NCBI GenBank assembly: GCA_036394575.1
Contig: DASWEY010000003.1
Span: 1-54,124 of the forward strand
Length of the DNA stretch: 54,124 bases
Reading direction: 5' to 3'
Source of the DNA: UKL13-2 sp036394575
GTDB taxonomy: Bacteria > Pseudomonadota > Gammaproteobacteria > Burkholderiales > Usitatibacteraceae
The notes beneath the pieces are model-generated. The model searched no databases and was not told the DNA's origin. It saw only the letters and a program-made list of their open reading frames with translations. Below, piece by piece: positions 33,974 to 43,175 of the stretch. The position numbers were made by a program, and so were the translations under genes. Every line of letters begins with the position of its first letter. Within the stretch, counting starts at the first letter, position 1.

Positions 33974-36900
33974 CTATTGCCTGACCCAGACCCTCAGCAA
34001 CGACATCAACTGCTCGACGTTGACCGGCTTCGCAATGTAGTCTGAAGCCCCGGCTTCGAGGCATTTTTCGCGGTCGCCTTTCATTGCCTTGGCGGTCACC
34101 GCAATGATGGGAATATCCTTGAACTGCTTAAGCCTGCGGATCATCCGGATTGTGTCGTATCCGTCCAGCTCCGGCATCATGATATCCATCAGGACGGCAT
34201 CCACTTCGGCATTATTTTGCAGCACCTCGAGACCCTCCTTGCCGTTCTCGGCGTTAAGGACGGATATTCCCTGTTCTTCCAATGCCCCGGTAAGCGCGAA
34301 AATATTTCTGATGTCATCGTCGACAATCAGCACTTTGCGGCCGGAAAGCTCATGCATCGAGTTCTCGACAGTCGCGGCACGTTGATGTCGACTTGGCGTG
34401 AGTGACCTGAGCGGCGCCTGCCGCAGGAACTCTCTGGTATCAGCGAGCACTGCATCCGTGGTCGTGGCCCACTTCAACGCGATAATGGTTACAAGGCTGC
34501 CGGGATTACCCTCTGTATTATTATCGAATGCTTGCGCGGCCCGGTATACAACGATCGGCATGGTTTTGATCGCCTCGGTTGCAGCAATGCGCTCGAGCAG
34601 CGTTGTGACCGTCATGTCGGTCAGCGTAGGGCCGATAATCATGCAGTCAATGCGATCGGCGCCAATGGCCTCGATGGCCAGACGACCATCGGCGCATTCC
34701 GTAATGCGCCGATTTTCTCCGCCAAGCGCCTCGGCGATACCGGCGCGGCGTTCGCTGTTGTTGTCCGCAACAAGCACTGTTCCCGCCCCTGAAGCCCTTA
34801 TCTTGCGCGTCTTGCCGCAGATTCCGCGCAGTCTTTCCCCCAGGACCGACTTCTGGACGGTGTCGACTGCCCCCATAAGAAAGCCCTTGTTCGCTTGATC
34901 TACCGCGAAGATGACGCTGATGGGTATTTCCCGGGTATCAACGCCATGCTTCAAGGAGTCCAGAACTGCCCAACCGTCCATATCGGGCAGCTCCAGATCG
35001 AGCGTTATGGTGTCGGGCGGGAGCGCCTTTGCATATCCTAGCGCGGTGCCAGCATCCGGCGCGATTACCCCCTTGAACCCGCTTTCGCGCGCAAGGCCCA
35101 ACAAAGTGGCTGCGAATTGGGAAGCATCCTCCACGATCAGAACGACCCTGTCGCCAGGCGATATGGTTGCACTATCGTCATTTACCTGCGACACAACCCG
35201 CTGTCCGATCTTGGCACTCGTTGCATGCGGCGCGGCATACTTTGACCGGAGCGCCATTTCGTCTGCCGGATGAGCGCCAGATACCTCGGTCTCGACAGTG
35301 ATGGTCTCGTGCGTGAGCGGGAGATACAACGTGAATGTGCTGCCGACTCCGGGCGTACTGTCGACATGAATTTCTCCGCCCAGGAGGCGTGCCAGTTCGC
35401 GACTGATCGAGAGGCCCAATCCAGTGCCGCCGTATTGGCGGCTCGTCGTGCCGTCAGCTTGTTGAAACGCCTCGAAAATCACCTTCTTCTTGTTCTCCGG
35501 GATTCCGATACCGGTATCAATGACCGCGAAGGCGACTACCTTGTCTGCATCGTCCAGTTGCGGGTGCCCGGGCGTCCATCCGGACAGGGCGATGGACACA
35601 CGAAGCGCCACCTTGCCCCGCTCGGTAAACTTGAAAGCGTTCGACAACAGGTTCTTCAGAACCTGCTGGAGACGCTTTTCGTCGGTGTAAATAACGGAAG
35701 GCAGCGTCGCGTCAGTCTCAACGATAAAATTCAGTCCCTTGCCTTGCGCGACCTGGTGGAAAGTGCGCTCGACATAGTTATGCAGTTCGGCGAAGCGTTC
35801 GGCGGCAATATCCAGCGTGACCGTTCCCGATTCGATTTTTGCGAGGTCGAGAATATCGTTGATGAGAGAAAGCAGGTCCGTGCCTGCCGCGTAGATTGTC
35901 TGCGCAAAGTCGATTTGTTTCGATGTGAGATTGTTGTTGGTGTTGTCGGCCAATAACTTGGACAGTATCAGCAAGCTGTTCAAGGGGGTGCGCAGTTCAT
36001 GCGACATATTGGCGAGAAACTCGGACTTGTACCGCGAGCTGAGCGCAAGTTGCTCGGCTTTTTCTTCGAGTGCGGCCTTGGCCTGTTCGATCTCCTTGTT
36101 CTTGTACTCGACCTGACTCATCTGCTCGGAGAGCAATTTCGCCTTATCCTGCAATTCTTCGTTGGTACGCTGGAGCTCTTCCTGCTGCGCCTTGAGCAAT
36201 CGCTCTGAATTCTGCAGGTTTTCGGCTTGTTGTTCGAGGCGATCGTTGGTGGTCTTGAGTTCGCCTTGTTGGCTCTGCAGTTCCTTCGTCAGCGATTGCG
36301 ATTGTTCCAGCAGTTCCTCAGTCCGCATATTCGCCTCTATCGTGTTGAACACGACTCCGATACTTTCGGCCAACTGGTCCAGAAGGGACAGATGGGTTTC
36401 GCTGAATTTCTTGAACGAAGCCAGTTCGACAACTGCCTTCACCTCGCCCTCGAACAATATTGGCAGGATGATAATGTTCAGCGGCTTGGCCGCGCCCAGT
36501 GCCGATTCGACGCGTACATAGTTGTATGGCACGTCTTCGATCAGGATACGTTTCTTCTCGTAGGCGCATTGGCCCACCAGCCCTTCCCCCAGGCGCAGCG
36601 ACTTCGCAAGGTTCTTGTTCATTTTCGAGGCGTAGCTCGCGAGCAGCTCGAGACGCGCATTTTCTCCGTGCGCCACCTGCGTGTAGAAGACGCCTTGCTG
36701 CGCGCTGACCAGTGGCGCCAGCTCGGACAGGACCAACTTGGAGACCGTCGCCAGGTCGCCATGACCTTGCAGCACACGGGAAAACTTCGCAAGGTTGGTC
36801 TTGAGCCAGTCTTGCTCCGTATTTTTCAAGGTCGTATCCTTCAGGTTGCGGATCATCTCATTAATGTTGTCCTTCAGAGCCGCAACCTCCCCCATCGCCT

Positions 36901-38119
36901 CCACCATGATCGAACGCGTCAGGTCGCCCTTCGTCACAGCTGTCGCCACCTCGGCAATGGCACGCACTTGGTTCGTAAGGTTCGCGGCCAGCTGGTTCAC
37001 GTTATCCGTAAGGTCCCGCCACAGCCCCGCGGCACCTGGTACACGCGCCTGACCGCCCAGCTTGCCTTCAATACCCACCTCGCGCGCCACATTCGTCACC
37101 TGGTCGCCAAACATGGCGAGCGTGTCGATCATGCTGTTGATAGTATCCGCCAGGGCAGCGATCTCACCCTTGGCCTCGAACACCACCTTGCGCTTCAAGT
37201 CACCCTTGGCCACCGCCGTCACGACCTGCGCGATGCCACGAACCTGGTTGGTCAGATTGGCGGCCATGGCGTTCACGTTGTCGGTGAGGTCCTTCCACGT
37301 GCCCGCCGCCCCCGGCACCTGCGCCTGACCGCCCAGCTTGCCGTCGGTGCCCACCTCGCGCGCCACCCGCGATACTTCCGAGGCAAACCCGTTCAACTGG
37401 TCCACCATGGTGTTGATGGTGCTCTTCAGCTCGAGGATTTCGCCCTTCACGTCCACCGTGATCTTCTTCGACAGATCGCCCTTGGCCACCGCCGTCGTCA
37501 CCTCCGCGATATTGCGCACCTGCCCGGTCAGGTTCGCCGCCATCGAATTCACGTTGTCGGTGAGGTCCTTCCACGTGCCCGCCACCCCCGGCACCTGCGC
37601 CTGACCGCCCAGCTTGCCGTCGGTGCCCACCTCGCGCGCCACCCGCGATACTTCCGAGGCAAACCCATCAAGCTGATCTACCATGGTGTTCACAACTTTG
37701 CCGATCCGCAGAAACTCGCCGCGCAGTGGCCTGCCGCCGATCTCAAGTGACAAATTCTGCGAGAGATCGCCACGCGCAACGGACTCAATGACCCTCGCCA
37801 CTTCCGAGATGGGTCTAACCAGGTCGCCGATCAACGTATTCACCGAATCCACCGCGCCGGCCCAGGACCCCGTCGCCGCCTGCAACTTCACCCGTTGGTT
37901 GATCTGGCCCTCCTTGCCGACCTCATCGCGGATGCGCGCAAACTCGTCGACGATCATCTCGTTCATTTCTGCGACATCGTTGAAAGCCTGTGCGACTTCC
38001 CCCTCGATACCAACGAGATCCATCGGCATGCGCACGGAAAAATCGCCTTTGCGAAATGCGCGCAATGCCGCGAGAAGCTCTCCATGGTCAAGGCTGTATG
38101 GTGCAAATTGGCGATCCAT
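33974..38119 (-). CDS. Poly-HAMP hybrid histidine kinase with GAF and three receivers
   Basis: A 1,381-residue soluble kinase; no signal peptide or membrane helix. The ATG at 38119 has AGGGA upstream; the frame is open to 38203. Residues about 10-400 are alternating HAMP units marked by KGDF, RGDL, KGDL, KGDL and KGDL motifs with REVGTDGKLGGQAQVPG between, as in Nik1-type kinases. A GAF domain (about 420-575), a long coiled coil (about 585-690), HisKA (FLANMSHELRTPLNSLL) and an ATPase domain (SNAFKFTERGKV; DTGIGIPENKKK; GGTGLGLSISREL) follow. Three receivers end the protein: the first keeps TLDLELPDMDGW, the second has Gly in place of the phospho-Asp (CMIIGPTLTDM), and the third is canonical (AVLMDIMMPELDGYD; VTAKAMKGD; AKPVN). 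It is first in the signalling run. Confidence 0.92.
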   Translation of the reverse strand: MDRQFAPYSLDHGELLAALRAFRKGDFSVRMPMDLVGIEGEVAQAFNDVAEMNEMIVDEFARIRDEVGKEGQINQRVKLQAATGSWAGAVDSVNTLIGDLVRPISEVARVIESVARGDLSQNLSLEIGGRPLRGEFLRIGKVVNTMVDQLDGFASEVSRVAREVGTDGKLGGQAQVPGVAGTWKDLTDNVNSMAANLTGQVRNIAEVTTAVAKGDLSKKITVDVKGEILELKSTINTMVDQLNGFASEVSRVAREVGTDGKLGGQAQVPGAAGTWKDLTDNVNAMAANLTNQVRGIAQVVTAVAKGDLKRKVVFEAKGEIAALADTINSMIDTLAMFGDQVTNVAREVGIEGKLGGQARVPGAAGLWRDLTDNVNQLAANLTNQVRAIAEVATAVTKGDLTRSIMVEAMGEVAALKDNINEMIRNLKDTTLKNTEQDWLKTNLAKFSRVLQGHGDLATVSKLVLSELAPLVSAQQGVFYTQVAHGENARLELLASYASKMNKNLAKSLRLGEGLVGQCAYEKKRILIEDVPYNYVRVESALGAAKPLNIIILPILFEGEVKAVVELASFKKFSETHLSLLDQLAESIGVVFNTIEANMRTEELLEQSQSLTKELQSQQGELKTTNDRLEQQAENLQNSERLLKAQQEELQRTNEELQDKAKLLSEQMSQVEYKNKEIEQAKAALEEKAEQLALSSRYKSEFLANMSHELRTPLNSLLILSKLLADNTNNNLTSKQIDFAQTIYAAGTDLLSLINDILDLAKIESGTVTLDIAAERFAELHNYVERTFHQVAQGKGLNFIVETDATLPSVIYTDEKRLQQVLKNLLSNAFKFTERGKVALRVSIALSGWTPGHPQLDDADKVVAFAVIDTGIGIPENKKKVIFEAFQQADGTTSRQYGGTGLGLSISRELARLLGGEIHVDSTPGVGSTFTLYLPLTHETITVETEVSGAHPADEMALRSKYAAPHATSAKIGQRVVSQVNDDSATISPGDRVVLIVEDASQFAATLLGLARESGFKGVIAPDAGTALGYAKALPPDTITLDLELPDMDGWAVLDSLKHGVDTREIPISVIFAVDQANKGFLMGAVDTVQKSVLGERLRGICGKTRKIRASGAGTVLVADNNSERRAGIAEALGGENRRITECADGRLAIEAIGADRIDCMIIGPTLTDMTVTTLLERIAATEAIKTMPIVVYRAAQAFDNNTEGNPGSLVTIIALKWATTTDAVLADTREFLRQAPLRSLTPSRHQRAATVENSMHELSGRKVLIVDDDIRNIFALTGALEEQGISVLNAENGKEGLEVLQNNAEVDAVLMDIMMPELDGYDTIRMIRRLKQFKDIPIIAVTAKAMKGDREKCLEAGASDYIAKPVNVEQLMSLLRVWVRQ
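37272..37666 (-). repeat. Tandem 276-bp repeat within the poly-HAMP region
   Basis: A 119-bp stretch at 37272-37390 recurs at 37548-37666 with one difference that I can see, spaced by exactly 276 bp (92 codons, one double-HAMP unit). Flanking parts of the units have diverged more. This points to recent duplication or gene conversion inside the gene. Confidence 0.8.
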
Positions 38120-38853
38120 GATGTTTTCCCTGGAATTAAATAGCGTCTTCGCCGGATTGACAGAGGCGCTTTTCGACACTTTGCCGGTTGGGGGCAATGG
38201 CACTCAGGCAAAACTGACGAAAGGCGGAGCGACAAAGACAGAAGGCAGTCTCGGCTATTGAAAAGAAAACACGCCACACGGGAGTCCCTTCCGGGACGAC
38301 GAAGTGTGCCGCGCGATTTACTTGATCCAGAGCCTCGTTGCCATCGACAATTACTCGAAGGTCGTTTCAAATCTACTGGGAAGTTTGTCGAAACCGATCG
38401 TTCATGAGCCGCTAGCGCCGAAGCAGGTTGGATGGCTCCATGAATAATAGGCTGTGGCAGCCGGGCAGACTATCGCGATAGCTTTGTTTTTATGTCGCGA
38501 TTCAGCGGATAAACGTAGCGATACGGCTACGTCCAAAACCCGCACGCCTCCCCGGCGTGCATATGGCTTTGCGCCTGATGAGCCGAACGGATCAATTTTC
38601 GCACTCACCCGGTAAGCGCGTTATGCATTTTCTACCGATAGATTGTGCATTCCGGTGACGGAACCGTGCACTGAAGCACGGGATCCGGCGGCAGAACGGC
38701 GGGGAGAACGCAACTTCAACCGCCGCGCACCGGACAAAGTCGCATGTGACGATCACTGGTGGCAAAGCTGTCAGCGCAGTACAGGACATCCACGCCGCCG
38801 GCTACTGTAAAGGGCATGGTGCTCAACGCTATACCAACTGCAAGTGGTCCGGT
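38120..38853. other. Divergent intergenic region with no supported gene
   Basis: About 730 bp between the poly-HAMP kinase and the monooxygenase start. It should hold the promoters for both the signalling island and the biosynthetic cluster, but I see no consensus promoter I would defend. An in-frame GTG at 38746 could extend the monooxygenase by 36 residues. A short inverted repeat GTAGC...GCTAC lies near 38514-38530. Confidence 0.5.
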
Positions 38854-39882
38854 ATGCCAAATCCAATCTTCGAGCAAGACCCTAAAATATTCTCTACCTG
38901 CCCCGCCGATCTTCTGGCTCAACCCGACATTGCCATGCGCCGGCTGAAGGAAATTGCGCGCTGGAGCGAGGATGCCGGGTATGAAGGTATCCTGGTTTTC
39001 ACCGATAACGGTCAATTGGATCCGTGGCTGGTGTCCCAGGTAATCATTGAGGCCACCGATCGTCTTTGCCCGCTGGTGGCGATCCAGCCCACGTACATGC
39101 ATCCCTATACCGTGGCCAAGATGGTGACATCGCTGGCGCTTCTATACCATCGTCGCTTGTATCTCAATATGGTTGCGGGCGGATTCAAGAACGATCTTGC
39201 CGCGCTCAATGACCTGACCCCGCATGACGAGCGGTATGCGCGATTGGTCGAATACACCACCATTATTCAGCGCCTGTTGCAGACGCGCGATCCGACAAGC
39301 TTCGAAGGGCGCCACTATACCGTCACCAATTTGAAGTTGACCCCGCCTTTGCCTGCCAACCTGATGCCGGGTGTGCTTGTCTCCGGGTCTTCCGAAGCCG
39401 GCATGAGCGCAGCACGGCATCTTGGCGCCATCGCGGTGGAATATCCGAAACCCGCCGCCGAATATGCCGCCGTTTCACAAACAACAACAGGCGCCCCGAG
39501 CGGCATCAGAATCGGAATCATCGCACGCCCCGAGGGGGCGGAAGCGTGGTCGGTGGCCCAAGCACGGTTTCCGGAGGATCGCAAGGGGCAGCTCACACAT
39601 CAACTCGCGATGAAAGTATCGGATTCGTCCTGGCACCAGCAGCTTTCGAGACTGGGCAGCGACGCGCCGGCGAGCAGGACTCCGTACTGGTTGGTGCCTT
39701 TTCAGAATTACAAGGCGGTCTGCCCCTACCTGGTGGGAAGCTATGATCAGGTTGCAGAGGAAGTAGGCCGCTATCTTGATATCGGCTATCGGACTTTCAT
39801 CCTCGACGTGCCGGCGAACCGCGAGGAAATGCAGCATACGGGTATCGTATTCGAACGCGCCAAGCGCTGCCTCGCCGCATGA
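38854..39882 (+). CDS. LLM-class (luciferase-like) flavin-dependent monooxygenase
   Basis: About 342 residues from the ATG at 38854 (MPNPIFEQDPKIFSTCPADL). The first barrel strand of the family follows at once, so I prefer this to a GTG at 38746, although no good ribosome binding site supports either. Family marks are IARWSEDAGYEGILVFTDNG, DPWLVSQVIIEAT, VAIQPTYMHPYTVAKM and RLYLNMVAGGFKNDLAALND, which resemble alkanesulfonate-monooxygenase-type and NRPS-associated members. It should use reduced flavin and O2 for a hydroxylation or Baeyer-Villiger-type step. Its stop overlaps the adenylation gene start, so the substrate may be loaded on the adjacent carrier protein. A flavin-reductase-like gene at the right edge could supply FMNH2. 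Confidence 0.85.
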   Translation: MPNPIFEQDPKIFSTCPADLLAQPDIAMRRLKEIARWSEDAGYEGILVFTDNGQLDPWLVSQVIIEATDRLCPLVAIQPTYMHPYTVAKMVTSLALLYHRRLYLNMVAGGFKNDLAALNDLTPHDERYARLVEYTTIIQRLLQTRDPTSFEGRHYTVTNLKLTPPLPANLMPGVLVSGSSEAGMSAARHLGAIAVEYPKPAAEYAAVSQTTTGAPSGIRIGIIARPEGAEAWSVAQARFPEDRKGQLTHQLAMKVSDSSWHQQLSRLGSDAPASRTPYWLVPFQNYKAVCPYLVGSYDQVAEEVGRYLDIGYRTFILDVPANREEMQHTGIVFERAKRCLAA

Positions 39883-41609
39883 AGCCACTACTACATTCCG
39901 GTGTTACCGTTCAGGCGCAAAAACGGCCTGACGCAACCGCCCTGGTGTTCAAGGACATTCGTTTAACCTACGCCGAGCTGGAGGAAACGAGCAACCGGCT
40001 GGCACACTTGCTGATGGCCGCTGGATGCCAGCCCGGAGACCGGGTCGGGCTGCTAATGCCGAAGACGCACACGGCGATTTTGGGCATCCTGGCCGCACTT
40101 AAAGCCGACACAATCTACGTGCCGCTGGATCCCGCCAGCCCGGCCTCGCGCCAGGCCAGGGTCCTGGAGATAAGCGATTGCCGCTGTGTGCTGGCTGCCG
40201 GCCCGGTCTACCCCGTATTGCGCGACGCCCTCGCAACTGCCAAATTGCAACAGCAGCCCATGATCGGCTGGCTGGAGGAACTGGCGCCACTTGGCATCGA
40301 GCAGGCGCCGGCATTCACGCTGCGCGATCTCGCTGCCTGTCCATCCAGCCTCCCCGCATCGGCCAGCAATGCCGACGACATTGCGCAGATTCTGTTCACC
40401 TCCGGCTCTACCGGTTTACCCAAGGGAGTAATGCTCACCCATTCGAACATTGTCCACTTCATCCGATGGGCCGGCGCTTACTTCGACATCAACCATACCG
40501 ACCGGATCTCACAACACCCGCCATTGCGCTTCGATGTAGCCACATTCGATATATTCGGCGCCCTGTGGGCGGGCGCCCAGTTGCACCTTGTGCCTCACGA
40601 ACTGAATCTGCTGCCGCATAAACTGGCGCAATTCATCCGCGACGCGGAACTTACCCAGTGGTTCTCGGTACCCTCGGTGCTCAAACTCATGGTCAATTTC
40701 AATGTCGTGCAACACCACGATTTTCCCGGTTTGCGTCGATTGCTCTTCGCCGGCGAAGTGTTGCCCACGCCAACATTGATTCACCTGATGCAGCGCCTGT
40801 CGCATGTGCGCTTCACCAATTTGTACGGGCCCACGGAAACGACCATCTCCAGCAGCCACTACACACTGCCCAATTGCCCGATCGACGATCGCGAACCGAT
40901 TCCCATCGGGACCGCTTGCGAGGGTGAGGAGTTGTTGATCCTGGATGAGCAAATGCGCCCGGTGCCTCCTGGCCAGATTGGCGAGCTATATATTGGCGGT
41001 GCGGGCGTCGCTCCAGGCTACTGGCGCGACCCGGAAAAGACCGCAAGCGCATTTGTGACACGACAGGATGAACAGGGGGGTATGGCCAAACTGCTCTACA
41101 AGACCGGCGATCTCGCCCATCGTGGCGCGGACGGCATGATCTACTTCCACGGCCGTATCGATATGCAGATCAAAAGCCGCGGCCATCGCATTGAATTGGG
41201 TGAAATCGAGGCGGCGCTCCGATCTCTTCATGGGCTTCGCGACGCCGCCGTGGTGGCGATCCCCTCGCCCGGGTTCGAAGGCTGGCTGATCTGTTGTGCC
41301 TTTGTCCCGGAACCGGGGGATGCCTCGTCCATCAGCGGTCTACGCAAGCGTCTGACAGAACTTTTGCCCAGCATCATGTTGCCGGCGCGCTGGATGCGTT
41401 ATGAAAGTCTGCCGAAGAACGAAAGCGGCAAGACCGATCGAACCGGCCTTACCCATGCCTTCCAACAGGCGGAACGCCGGACGACCGAGACGCAGATGAC
41501 GCCTTCACAAGACAGCATCGGCACGCCGCCGGGCGAAACAATTGCCTCGCGGATCGGGACGGCCGCACCGCGGATTGCGGCCAATAGCCTCGGAGGAATC
41601 GACAGCTGA
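39879..41609 (+). CDS. Stand-alone amino-acid-type adenylation enzyme
   Basis: A 576-residue member of the AMP-forming ligase family, in the style of NRPS adenylation domains or DltA. Core motifs are in order: LTYAELEETSNRLA, ILFTSGSTGLPKGVMLTH (P-loop), RFDVATFDIFGALWAGA (with the Asp that usually binds the substrate amino group), NLYGPTETTI, GELYIGGAGVAPGYW, YKTGDLAHRG, GRIDMQIKSRGHRIELGEIE and PKNESGKTDRT with the catalytic Lys. It activates a carboxylate, probably an amino acid, and should hand it to the carrier protein encoded next. There is no condensation or thioesterase domain. The C-terminal 60 residues after the last motif look disordered. It is coupled on both sides (ATGA with the monooxygenase, TGATG with the carrier). 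Confidence 0.92.
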   Translation: MKPLLHSGVTVQAQKRPDATALVFKDIRLTYAELEETSNRLAHLLMAAGCQPGDRVGLLMPKTHTAILGILAALKADTIYVPLDPASPASRQARVLEISDCRCVLAAGPVYPVLRDALATAKLQQQPMIGWLEELAPLGIEQAPAFTLRDLAACPSSLPASASNADDIAQILFTSGSTGLPKGVMLTHSNIVHFIRWAGAYFDINHTDRISQHPPLRFDVATFDIFGALWAGAQLHLVPHELNLLPHKLAQFIRDAELTQWFSVPSVLKLMVNFNVVQHHDFPGLRRLLFAGEVLPTPTLIHLMQRLSHVRFTNLYGPTETTISSSHYTLPNCPIDDREPIPIGTACEGEELLILDEQMRPVPPGQIGELYIGGAGVAPGYWRDPEKTASAFVTRQDEQGGMAKLLYKTGDLAHRGADGMIYFHGRIDMQIKSRGHRIELGEIEAALRSLHGLRDAAVVAIPSPGFEGWLICCAFVPEPGDASSISGLRKRLTELLPSIMLPARWMRYESLPKNESGKTDRTGLTHAFQQAERRTTETQMTPSQDSIGTPPGETIASRIGTAAPRIAANSLGGIDS

Positions 41610-41881
41610 TGGACCCGCAAATCGTGATTGAACGCGTCCGTGTTTTATTCGTCGAACATTTTCATATCGAAGTGCCGACGCTGGACACGGATATCCTTGA
41701 GTCCGGAACGCTCGATTCGCTGCAGTTCGTGGAATTGCTATTGCATCTTGAAGAGCAATTCGGCTTCAGGATCGGGATCGAGAACATCGACCTGGACGAT
41801 CTGCGTACGCTCGCGCGCATCGCGCGGCTGGTCGCCGGCGCAGAGACCTCATCCGGCCCGCGCGTTTCGGCAGCGAATTGA
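41609..41881 (+). CDS. Acyl/peptidyl carrier protein
   Basis: A 90-residue stand-alone carrier protein. The phosphopantetheine attachment site is Ser37 in SGTLDSLQFVELLLHLEEQF; the helix that follows has the usual acidic pattern (IGIENIDLDDLRTLARIARL). It overlaps the adenylation gene by one base, so the two are almost certainly a loading pair, as with DltA/DltC or free NRPS modules. No phosphopantetheinyl transferase is in the window, so a genomic one must act. Confidence 0.93.
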   Translation: MDPQIVIERVRVLFVEHFHIEVPTLDTDILESGTLDSLQFVELLLHLEEQFGFRIGIENIDLDDLRTLARIARLVAGAETSSGPRVSAAN

Positions 41882-41948
41882 TGCGCGGCATACCGAACGC
41901 CATTCAACCCGCATTCGCCCCTGTCGTCACAGCCTTCAGCGCCAATTC

Positions 41949-43136
41949 ATGATAAGCGTTCGCCCCTTGGTCGAGCATGATATTCCCGCAGTAGTCGCGC
42001 TCTTCGCGCGCGTCTATCCGCAGCATCGTTGGCGTTCGCAGGCAACATGCGAGGCCTACTTCAAGGAGATGCTATTCAATAATCCCTGGCGCGACCTGCG
42101 CCTCCCTTCCTGGGTTGCCGAAGATCGCGGACACGTGGCCGGGCTGCAGGCCGTGGTGCCACGGCCAATGATGTTCCAGGGGCGCAAGCTCCGTGCCGCC
42201 GTGAGCACGCAGTTCATTGTCGACCCCGACAAACGCCACAGTCTGATAGCACTCCAGTTGGCTCAGGCCTGCATGTCGGGTCCGCAAGACCTGACGCTTG
42301 CCGATGGCGCCAATGATGAGTCGCGACGCATCTGCCTCGCCATCGGTGGAACGGTGCCATCGCTCTACAATCTTCACTGGATCCGGCCGCTGCGGCCGGT
42401 TCGCTGCGCGCTGTCGCTGCTTGAGGATCGCGCGGCTTTGCCTATGCCGTTGCAGTACGCCGCACGGCCGCTCGCCGCCGCCTCAGATGCCCTCGCAACG
42501 CGGCTGCGCCCCAACCGGTTCTTGCATCAAGCGTCTGTTCTCAAGGACAGCCCGCTGGACCCCGGAACCGTCCTGGCACTTTTGCCTGAAGTCATGGGCG
42601 GTGCGACGCTGCAGCCTGCGTACGACTTGCCCGCATTGTCCTGGTTACTTGACCAGGCGGCGCGGAAAACCCGGCACGGCACACTGCGGGCGCGCAGCGT
42701 GCTTGACGCGCGACAGCGGCCGATCGGCTGGTATCTTTATTACTTGCATACTGGCGGCGTGAGTGAAGTTGTCCAGATCGCGGCGCGGCCCGGCGCCTTC
42801 GACGATGTGCTGGTGCAACTTCTGAAGGACGCCTGGCGGCTTGGCGCGGTTGCCGTTCGAGGGCGCCTGGATCCCCGCCACATACAGGAATTTTCGCATC
42901 GGCATTGCTGGTTCCGGCGCGAAGGCACGTGGACGCTGGTGCACTCCCGCAATCCGGACATCATCGCCGCGTTTCAGCAAGGCAGCGCATTTCTCAGCCG
43001 TCTCGACGGTGAATGGTGGCTGCGATTCCTGGGCGAGGAGCAAAGGCCGCACGGCACGCAGCTCCCGCAAATTGAAGCATTCCGCATCGATGCCATGGCG
43101 GCATCTTGCCGGCGTGTCTTCGTCCGGCGCAACTAG
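41949..43136 (+). CDS. GNAT-fold acyltransferase-like protein
   Basis: A 395-residue protein starting MISVRPLVEHDIPAVVALFA, the N-terminus of many GNAT enzymes. A second half with GWYLYYLHTGGVSEVVQIAA and LVQLLKDAWRLGAVAVRGRL suggests a double-GNAT arrangement, and GANDESRRICLAIGGTVPSL resembles the cofactor loop region. By context it could transfer the acyl or aminoacyl group from the carrier protein to a sugar, but the donor is not shown by sequence. It begins about 68 bp after the carrier protein gene. It could also be an ordinary CoA-dependent acetyltransferase. Confidence 0.7.
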   Translation: MISVRPLVEHDIPAVVALFARVYPQHRWRSQATCEAYFKEMLFNNPWRDLRLPSWVAEDRGHVAGLQAVVPRPMMFQGRKLRAAVSTQFIVDPDKRHSLIALQLAQACMSGPQDLTLADGANDESRRICLAIGGTVPSLYNLHWIRPLRPVRCALSLLEDRAALPMPLQYAARPLAAASDALATRLRPNRFLHQASVLKDSPLDPGTVLALLPEVMGGATLQPAYDLPALSWLLDQAARKTRHGTLRARSVLDARQRPIGWYLYYLHTGGVSEVVQIAARPGAFDDVLVQLLKDAWRLGAVAVRGRLDPRHIQEFSHRHCWFRREGTWTLVHSRNPDIIAAFQQGSAFLSRLDGEWWLRFLGEEQRPHGTQLPQIEAFRIDAMAASCRRVFVRRN

Positions 43137-43175
43137 CGGTAACCCGCAGACATCCTGTCAGGAGGCAGACGACCC

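Noticed and set aside
36227..37750. Open frame of 507 codons on the plus strand
   Set aside because: It is antisense to the poly-HAMP kinase, and its internal repeats are explained by the repeats of that gene.
38402..38608. A 68-codon minus-strand frame upstream of the poly-HAMP kinase
   Set aside because: No family features or ribosome binding site, and composition looks non-coding.
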